Below, piece after piece: positions 58,527 to 64,000 of a stretch of 64,000 bases of DNA. The notes beneath the pieces are model-generated. The model was not told the DNA's origin. It did not search any database and worked only from the letters and a program-made list of their open reading frames with translations. How positions within the stretch are numbered: the stretch's first letter is position 1; each line of letters opens with the position of its first letter. Source of the DNA: CAZPXH01 sp964591085. Its GTDB lineage: Bacteria > Spirochaetota > Spirochaetia > DSM-27196 > CAZPXH01. The stretch covers positions 48,059 to 112,058 of the forward strand of contig CAZPXH010000008.1 of NCBI GenBank assembly GCA_964591085.1. The letters run 5' to 3'. The position numbers and the translations under genes are program-made.

Positions 58527-61500
58527 CTACTGGCAGGCCTCGCAGTCCGGATCGAGCAGGGAGCACACGTTGGTGACCTCCGAGCCGGCCCCGGCCTGCG
58601 GGTTCAGAAAATCGGCTTCTCCGGAGCCCACGCTTCGTACCTCCACCTGCGCCGGAGTGGCCCGAGAGCGGCTTGCGGCGCTCGCTTGCGTCCCGACGCG
58701 CCCCTCCTGCGTGGCTCGTTCAGCGGGCTCCACTGCTGCCGGCGCGTCCGGCGTGTCGACTGGCCCGCTTGCCGGAGACAAGCCCCCGGTGCGCGCGATG
58801 AGATCTGCCAGGGCACCACGCTTCAGCTGAGGAGCCGCCTCTGATGCGGGAACCCGCTCGGGCTGGCTGACCGGCACCCGGGCCGGCGCAGTCGACGGTG
58901 AGGCGGCCAGTGCGGGCACCTGCTGAAGTGCGGGCTGCACAGGCGCAGCATGCTGTCCATCGGTACCGGTTGCCGCGAGTTCGGCTGTGGCGGCGTGCGC
59001 CTCTGACGGTACCGGAGCAGCAGGTGCCGCGGCCCTGGCGTGAGCTTCGGCGGGAGCCGGTGTGGCGGGTGCGCCGCCGTCCAACTCGGTGTACTCGCGC
59101 TTCTGCGTGTAGCCGTACTGCTTTGCGTCCAGGGTGCTCTTCTCAATCTGGCTGGCACCGAGGGTCCGCAGGTAGTAGGTGGTCTTCAGGCCCATGCGCC
59201 AGGCGGCGCGGTAGATTTCATCCAGCTTCTTCCCGGAGACCCCCTTCATGAACACGTTGTGGCTCTGGCTCTGGTCAATCCACTTGGACCGCACTGCGGT
59301 GAGGCGGAGGGCTGCTACCGGATCGATATCAAAGGCTTCCTTGTACAGTGCCCGGAGCTCAGCCGGGATCTCATGAATCTGCCCGACGTTGCCGTCGTAG
59401 TACTTCAGCTTGTCCAGCATGGTCTGACTCCAGAGGCCCATGCGCTTGAGATCTGCCACCAGATAGCGGTTGATGATGGTGAACTCACCGCTCATGTTGG
59501 CCTTGACGTAGATGTTCTTGTAGATCGGCTCAATGCAGGGGAATGCCGCGGCGATGTTGCTGATGGTAGCCGTGGGGGCAATAGCCATGGTGTTTGAGTT
59601 GCGCATGCCATACTGTCTCACGTGCTCACGAACCGGGGCCCAGTCCATGCGGCTCTCCCGGTTCACCTCAACCGCCTGCCCGCGCTCCTGCTCCAGCATT
59701 GCAACGGTATCGATGGGGAAGATCCCCCGATCCCACTTGCTCCCGCGGAAGCTCTCGTATGCGCCACGCTCCCTGGCGAGCTTGCTGCTTCCGAGAATGG
59801 CGTGATAGCTGATCAGTTCCTGGATCTCGTCCGCAAGCTCTGCGGCCCCGTCGCTGTCAAAGGGCAGGCCCAGCTTGAAGAGCGCGTCCTGGAAGCCCAT
59901 GAGGCCCAGACCCACCGGCCGGTGCCGGAGGTTGGAGCGCTCGGCTTCTACGGTTGGGTAAAAGTTGATGTCCACCACGTTGTCCAGCATTCGCATCGCC
60001 GTATCAACGGTGGCAGCCACCTGCTCCCGGTCAAGGCCGCCATCACGGGTGACGTGGCGCTCCAGATTGATGCTACCGAGGTTGCAGACTGCAGTTTCGT
60101 CGGTTGAGTTGTTGAGCGTGATCTCAGTACACAGATTGCTGTTGTGCACAACGCCGGCGTGGTCTTGCGGACTGCGGATGTTGCTGGGGTCCTTGAAGGT
60201 GATCCAGGGGTGGCCGGTCTCAAACAGCCGGGTCAGCATCTTCCGCCAGAGCTTGGTTGCCTCTACTCGCTTGAACCGCCGCATCTCGCCGGCTGCAGCC
60301 TTCTTCTCATAAGCTACGTATGCCTTCTCAAACTCGCTGCCGTAGATCTCGTGGAGATCAGGAACCTCATCCGGGCTGAAGAGGGTCCAGTAGCTGTCCT
60401 GCTCCACTCGCTTCATGAAGAGATCCGGGATCCAGTTGGCGGTGTTCATGTCGTGGGTGCGGCGGCGGTCGTCGCCGGTATTGCGCCGCAGATCCAGGAA
60501 GTCCTCGATGTCCAGGTGCCAGGTCTCCAGGTAGGCACAGGTTGCACCCCTGCGCTTGCCCGAGCGGTTGATGGCAACGGTGGTGTCGTTGGCGATCTTC
60601 AGAAAAGGGATGACGCCCTGGCTCTCAACACGCGTGGAGTGAATCTGGCTGCCGGTTCCCCGGATGCTGGTCCAGTCATTGCCGATGCCGCCGCTCCACT
60701 TGGATAACTGCGCGTTGTCCCCGATGACCTTGAAGATGTGAGTCAGATCATCCTTCACCGTGGACAGGTAGCAGCTGGAGAGCTGCGGATGGGTAAGCCC
60801 GCTGTGGAACAGTGTTGGCGTTGAGCTGACAAAGCGCAGGGTTGAGTAGATCTCGTAGAACTCGATGGCGCGCGTTGTGGGATCATCCTCCCGGATTGCC
60901 AGGCCCATCGCCGCGCGCATCCAGAAGGCCTGTGGGGTCTCAAGCAGCCGGCCTTCCAGATGCACGAAGTATCGCTCGGAGAGTGTCTGTATACCGAGGT
61001 AGCGCAGGTTCCGGTCCCGGACGGGATCCAGTGCCTCGGAAAGACGGTCCAGATCCAGGTTCAGCAGTTCCGGGGTGAAGGCTTCCGCGGCTATCCCTGC
61101 GCGGATTCCCGCTATGAAGGCTCTACGGTAGTGTTCGTCCAGGGTCTCTTCGGTGACGGACTCACCGATGATCTCCCGGTAGAGTCGCTGCAGGTAGATA
61201 CGGGTTGCGAGAGTGTCGTAGGCAGGATCCCGCTCAATGTAGGCAACAGCCGCGAGGACCATGGCCTTCTCCAGGTCAGCGGTACTGATTCCGGAGTAGA
61301 TGTTCTTCAGGGTCTCCCGGAGGACGTCCTCAAGCAAGACATCGGTTCCGAGCCCGGCTGCCGCGCGGTGGAGCGTAGCCTTCACCTTTTCAATATCAAA
61401 GGGAACCGTGGAGCCATCCCGCTTGACTACGCTGAGCTTGCCCACAGAAGCGTTGCGAACCGTCTGCTGCTGGCGCTCCTGCCGCCTCCGAGCGCGCTCC

Positions 61501-61772
61501 TCCCGATAGAGGATGTACTTCTTGGCAACAGAATAGAGATCGTTTCGGACCAGATGCTTCTCCACCACGTCCTGAATCTCTTCTATGCCCGCAGAGGCCT
61601 CCCGGTACCGGGAAAACAGCTCCCGTTCAATGGCATCGATCAAACCGTCAAAGTCGGCCTCCGCTGTGCTCTGTCCGGCGGCTTCAAATGCTTTCTGTAC
61701 TGCGACGCTGATGCGGCCGCGGTCATAGTCCACCAGATCGCCGTTGCGCTTCTTTACCTGCAGCAGGTTCAT
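58527..61772 (-). CDS. nrdA: ribonucleotide reductase alpha subunit with extended C-terminal linker
   Basis: Catalytic subunit of ribonucleotide reductase (1081 residues). Two tandem N-terminal ATP-cone domains (about residues 1-100 and 110-200) for allosteric activity control; then the ten-stranded barrel with SSCYLSTVKDD, NLCTEITLNNS (thiyl Cys region), AVCNLGSINL, and the radical-transfer tyrosines in TYYLRTLG. The end ELDGG is followed by a low-complexity Ala/Pro-rich stretch (about 896-1060) before the terminal redox motif CEACQ. Such a linker is longer than usual. Start ATG 61772 follows GGGAGGAAGC. First gene of the nrdAB operon. Confidence 0.95.
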   Translation of the reverse strand: MNLLQVKKRNGDLVDYDRGRISVAVQKAFEAAGQSTAEADFDGLIDAIERELFSRYREASAGIEEIQDVVEKHLVRNDLYSVAKKYILYREERARRRQERQQQTVRNASVGKLSVVKRDGSTVPFDIEKVKATLHRAAAGLGTDVLLEDVLRETLKNIYSGISTADLEKAMVLAAVAYIERDPAYDTLATRIYLQRLYREIIGESVTEETLDEHYRRAFIAGIRAGIAAEAFTPELLNLDLDRLSEALDPVRDRNLRYLGIQTLSERYFVHLEGRLLETPQAFWMRAAMGLAIREDDPTTRAIEFYEIYSTLRFVSSTPTLFHSGLTHPQLSSCYLSTVKDDLTHIFKVIGDNAQLSKWSGGIGNDWTSIRGTGSQIHSTRVESQGVIPFLKIANDTTVAINRSGKRRGATCAYLETWHLDIEDFLDLRRNTGDDRRRTHDMNTANWIPDLFMKRVEQDSYWTLFSPDEVPDLHEIYGSEFEKAYVAYEKKAAAGEMRRFKRVEATKLWRKMLTRLFETGHPWITFKDPSNIRSPQDHAGVVHNSNLCTEITLNNSTDETAVCNLGSINLERHVTRDGGLDREQVAATVDTAMRMLDNVVDINFYPTVEAERSNLRHRPVGLGLMGFQDALFKLGLPFDSDGAAELADEIQELISYHAILGSSKLARERGAYESFRGSKWDRGIFPIDTVAMLEQERGQAVEVNRESRMDWAPVREHVRQYGMRNSNTMAIAPTATISNIAAAFPCIEPIYKNIYVKANMSGEFTIINRYLVADLKRMGLWSQTMLDKLKYYDGNVGQIHEIPAELRALYKEAFDIDPVAALRLTAVRSKWIDQSQSHNVFMKGVSGKKLDEIYRAAWRMGLKTTYYLRTLGASQIEKSTLDAKQYGYTQKREYTELDGGAPATPAPAEAHARAAAPAAPVPSEAHAATAELAATGTDGQHAAPVQPALQQVPALAASPSTAPARVPVSQPERVPASEAAPQLKRGALADLIARTGGLSPASGPVDTPDAPAAVEPAERATQEGRVGTQASAASRSRATPAQVEVRSVGSGEADFLNPQAGAGSEVTNVCSLLDPDCEACQ

Positions 61773-61835
61773 TGCTTCCTCCCGAGTGCGCGATGGTAGC
61801 AGTCCGGCCCATCAAGGGCAAGGGTTTTACGCTAC

Positions 61836-61878
61836 ATATGGTGTATCGGAAGGCACTTTCTGTTGGTTAACACCATAT
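61836..61878. promoter_or_regulatory. paired NrdR-like boxes upstream of nrdA
   Basis: ATATGGTGT (61836-61844) and ACACCATAT (61870-61878) are perfect inverted copies of one 9-bp element, 34 bp apart (about three helical turns). The element matches the core of the NrdR box consensus ACAC-ATAT. One copy lies in the likely nrdA promoter. NrdR usually represses nrd operons through such a box pair, so this is a likely operator. No nrdR gene is in the window. Confidence 0.5.
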
Positions 61879-61919
61879 ACCCTGTCGTCCACAGCTTTTG
61901 CACAGGTTTCCCGACGATA

Positions 61920-61954
61920 GGCGGCGCACAAACCCGCTTTCAGGTGGCGCCGCC
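61920..61954. repeat. GC-rich inverted repeat between nrdA and the HD gene
   Basis: GGCGGCGC and GCGCCGCC (8-bp arms, 19-nt loop) lie in the 230-bp gap upstream of nrdA and downstream of the HD-protein gene. No T-run follows, so a terminator is not certain. Confidence 0.35.
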
Positions 61955-62002
61955 CCGGCACAAGCGCGATTTGAACCTCCAAACCGGGCAGAAGCCCCAA
62001 CT

Positions 62003-62464
62003 TCAGGCGGGCCTGTGCCGGCGGGCTAGCTCCTGAATGCCGGCGTCCGTGGAGAAAAAGCGCGGGTCTGGCTCAATCAGGACCCGGGAAAGCTCCAGCC
62101 GATCCGCGTCAAAGCAAACCCCGATGGTGGGATCCTCACTCCGGGGTGTGCCGTTGTGCCCGCGAATGGCCGCCTGCAGCAGGGCAAACTGGCCATCCGT
62201 CAGGTCAGTGAGCAGCGTCTCCCGAATCCGGAGAATGGAGGCGGCCCCACGCGGTCCGTGCTTCGGATCCCGGCCATCGCTGATACGCCGGTGATCGTGG
62301 AGCAGCCCGAACAGGCGCGCTACCGTCTCGTCTGCGCCGGGAGTACGCCGGGCCAGCAGCGCGGCATTCTCGGCTACCCGGACCCAGTGCTCCCGTCCGT
62401 GGACAGAGCTATCCGCAAGAGTAGCCTCCTGTGAAGCCCAGGCAAGCACAGCATCAAAGTCCAT
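62003..62464 (-). CDS. HD-domain protein, probable phosphohydrolase
   Basis: Small protein of 153 residues with an HD superfamily motif set: His in SVHGREHWVRV, the His-Asp pair in GLLHDHRR, a later HGPRGA, and a conserved Asp further on. Such stand-alone HD proteins are metal-dependent phosphohydrolases on nucleotides or cyclic compounds; the substrate is unknown. No signal or membrane segment. It is divergent from the RecQ-like gene. Confidence 0.75.
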   Translation of the reverse strand: MDFDAVLAWASQEATLADSSVHGREHWVRVAENAALLARRTPGADETVARLFGLLHDHRRISDGRDPKHGPRGAASILRIRETLLTDLTDGQFALLQAAIRGHNGTPRSEDPTIGVCFDADRLELSRVLIEPDPRFFSTDAGIQELARRHRPA

Positions 62465-62566
62465 AAGTCTCTACGGTACCGGATTGGCAGCGGAGGGACA
62501 GCCTCGTGAACCCCCGGAGCACGCATCAATGCAGCGGCAGTCGGGGCCCGGGCGCGATACAATACG

Positions 62567-62662
62567 CCAGCGCGTCGCAGGACAGCCCCGGGGCCTGAGA
62601 GCGCCCGGGGGGCTTGATAGAGAGCACCCAGGGAGAAAGCCGACGCGCCCATGAAGCGCTGG
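62567..62662. repeat. structured intergenic region upstream of the RecQ-like gene
   Basis: Two inverted repeats share bases: GCGCGTCG (62570-62577) with CGACGCGC (62641-62648), and CCAGCGC (62567-62573) with GCGCTGG (62656-62662). Between them is a GC-rich hairpin around AGCCCC and GGGGCT. The two long pairings compete. No known riboswitch or RNA gene recognised. Confidence 0.3.
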
Positions 62663-62687
62663 GCCGGCTTCCGGACTATCAGGCTGC

Positions 62688-64000
62688 ATGGAGTGCAGCT
62701 CCGGAACGTGGCCTGAACCCGGCGGACCGCCGCTACCCGATGTTGTCGGAAAGACCTTCCCGTCCCTTGGAGACCTCAGGCCGTATCCCTGGCAGCGGCT
62801 GGTCCTGGCCGGGCTAGCCAGCGCGTTTGCAGCTGTGGCTTCAGGGATGGGGGAAGCGGCCGGCACCGGGCAGGACGAGGGGGCACGGGAGACTGACCGG
62901 GCCCGGCAGATTGTGATCCTGCCAACGGGCGCAGGGAAGTCTCTCTGCTTTCAGGGTCCGGCGCCTGACCTCCCCGGCCTCACCCTGGTGATCTACCCGC
63001 TGAAGAGCCTGATCCGGGACCAGCAGCGGCGGGCAGCGGAGGCCGGCGTGCCAAGCTCGGTGCTGACGGGGGATCAGAGCCGGGATGAGCGGCGCCGGGC
63101 ACTTGCCGAGATCACCGGGGATCCGTCCGGCCGGCTGGTCCTGTGCAACCCGGAGACTCTCGCGAGCCCCGGGGTGCTGCGCGCTCTGGCCGCCTTGCCG
63201 GTCAGTCACCTGGTGGTGGATGAAGCGCACTGTGTCAGCGAGTGGGGAGACAGCTTTCGTCCAGCCTACCTCGGCCTGGGGGACTGCATCGCTGAGCTCA
63301 GGCCCCGCGTGACCACGGCCTTCACGGCCACCGCGAGTGAGCGGATTCAGCACCGGGTTGCAGCAGTGCTCTTTGGCAGCCGTGGATTCCACCTGGTCAA
63401 CGCAAATCCGGACCGGCCCAACATCATTCCCGCGATCTATCCGTCCTTTCATCCGGCGGCAGATATTGCCGCGGCGCTCGCGGGTGTGTTTCCGCTGCCA
63501 ACGCAGCTCCAGGTGCGCCTCCCCGCAATTGTGTTCTGCCGCACCCGTGGCGCAACCGAGCTCCTGGCGCAGTACCTGCGAACGCGCCTTTCGGTTCCGG
63601 TCCGTTCCTACCACGCAGGGCTCCCGGCGGAGGCTCGACGTGCAGGGGAAGACTGGTTCTTCTCCCAGACCGCGGCAGTGCTCTGTGCGACCTGTGCCTA
63701 CGGAATGGGTGTGGACAAGCGGGACATCCGTTGCGTGCTGCATGCGGGTCTTCCGGAAACCGTGGAGGCCTGGCTTCAGGAAACGGGCCGGGCAGGACGG
63801 GACGGGTCCCAGACCTCGGCAATCAGCTTTGCCTCTGCGCGGCCGGGTGTTGTCCAACCGGCCTGGGCATCCCCGCTCCTTGCCCCGGGCTGCGGCTGCC
63901 AGCGAGCGGCAGCGCTTGCCGCAATGGGCCACAGCCCGGAGGTCTGCGGGGGCTGCGGCGGATGCCTCCCGGCTGATCCGCGCGTGGGCGCGCCAGGACC
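62688..64000 (+). CDS. RecQ-like ATP-dependent DNA helicase, 3' end outside the window
   Basis: Superfamily 2 helicase unwinding DNA in recombination and repair; the frame runs off the window end. In order: a short motif 0 region with Pro/Trp/Gln (YPWQ), Walker A LPTGAGKSLCFQ, motif Ia YPLKSLIRDQ, DEAH box VVDEAHCVSEWG, motif III TATAS, motif IV VFCRTRG, motif V ATCAYGMGVDK, and motif VI QETGRAGRDG. A cysteine-rich segment (CGCQ, CGGCGGC) near the window end may be the zinc-binding domain. An insertion of about 30 charged residues lies between the YPWQ region and Walker A. Start ATG 62688 is uncertain. Confidence 0.85.
   Translation, partial: MECSSGTWPEPGGPPLPDVVGKTFPSLGDLRPYPWQRLVLAGLASAFAAVASGMGEAAGTGQDEGARETDRARQIVILPTGAGKSLCFQGPAPDLPGLTLVIYPLKSLIRDQQRRAAEAGVPSSVLTGDQSRDERRRALAEITGDPSGRLVLCNPETLASPGVLRALAALPVSHLVVDEAHCVSEWGDSFRPAYLGLGDCIAELRPRVTTAFTATASERIQHRVAAVLFGSRGFHLVNANPDRPNIIPAIYPSFHPAADIAAALAGVFPLPTQLQVRLPAIVFCRTRGATELLAQYLRTRLSVPVRSYHAGLPAEARRAGEDWFFSQTAAVLCATCAYGMGVDKRDIRCVLHAGLPETVEAWLQETGRAGRDGSQTSAISFASARPGVVQPAWASPLLAPGCGCQRAAALAAMGHSPEVCGGCGGCLPADPRVGAPG

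Noticed and set aside
62560..62690. Structured RNA or riboswitch
   Set aside because: I compared the region with TPP, glycine, guanidine, ZTP, SRP RNA and RNase P patterns from memory and found no convincing match.
62841..63932. Minus-strand open frame of 363 codons near the window end
   Set aside because: It lies opposite the RecQ-like helicase, whose helicase motifs are in the correct order on the plus strand.

Overview
The window is a gene-dense stretch of high-GC bacterial chromosome (about 60% G+C by eye). It carries about 50 protein-coding genes on both strands, no tRNA, rRNA or CRISPR array that I can see, and no insertion sequence. Gene content suggests a free-living, diderm, Spirochaetales-like bacterium. 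Supporting points are an OmpA-type outer-membrane protein, several lipoproteins, a class III cyclase with a long acidic tail, and EIIA-linked antiporter and permease proteins. This assignment is inference; no marker such as rRNA is present.

Layout: 1-13.5 kb is mostly housekeeping: an SH3-domain protein cut by the window edge, an ABC-F ATPase without a canonical start codon, exonuclease III, a rhomboid protease, prfA-prmC, a bifunctional RelA/SpoT enzyme, an amino-acid permease fused to a PTS EIIA domain, serS and a NeuB-like synthase. 13.5-20.3 kb is more accessory: two exported or thioredoxin-like hypotheticals, a DUF1697 remnant, a GGDEF-EAL membrane protein, a frameshifted gene, a PAP2 phosphatase, a lipoprotein and an AEC transporter. 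20.3-26.9 kb holds an ABC-2 exporter operon behind an unusual nested inverted repeat, then a clear heliorhodopsin gene, divergent from an alpha/beta hydrolase, and a decayed methyltransferase-like gene.

27-41 kb is metabolic: aconitase; a 1167-residue fusion of 2-oxoacid dehydrogenase E1-alpha, E1-beta, a lipoyl domain and a ketoacyl-ACP synthase III; a broken histidine kinase; an antiporter / EIIA-PII / acyl-ACP thioesterase operon; OsmC and cysM; and a nitrate/sulfonate-type ABC importer. 41-51 kb has cell-envelope and unknown genes (DUF2807, OmpA, coaX, a metallophosphoesterase, a DUF4864 lipoprotein, a FAD protein, a nucleotide cyclase). 51-64 kb has a heterodimeric ABC exporter, a eukaryotic-type chorismate mutase, a PAS-GAF-GGDEF diguanylate cyclase, a class Ic-type ribonucleotide reductase operon with NrdR-like boxes, an HD protein and the start of a RecQ-like helicase.

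The most unusual items are the heliorhodopsin, which is notable if the host is a diderm; the E1/lipoyl/KAS III fusion, which suggests direct handover of an acyl group into branched-chain or short-chain fatty-acid initiation; the nested hairpin that would sequester the ABC exporter ribosome binding site; and a recurring pattern of promoters whose -10 box ends 6 to 12 nt before the start codon, suggesting that leaderless mRNAs are common here.
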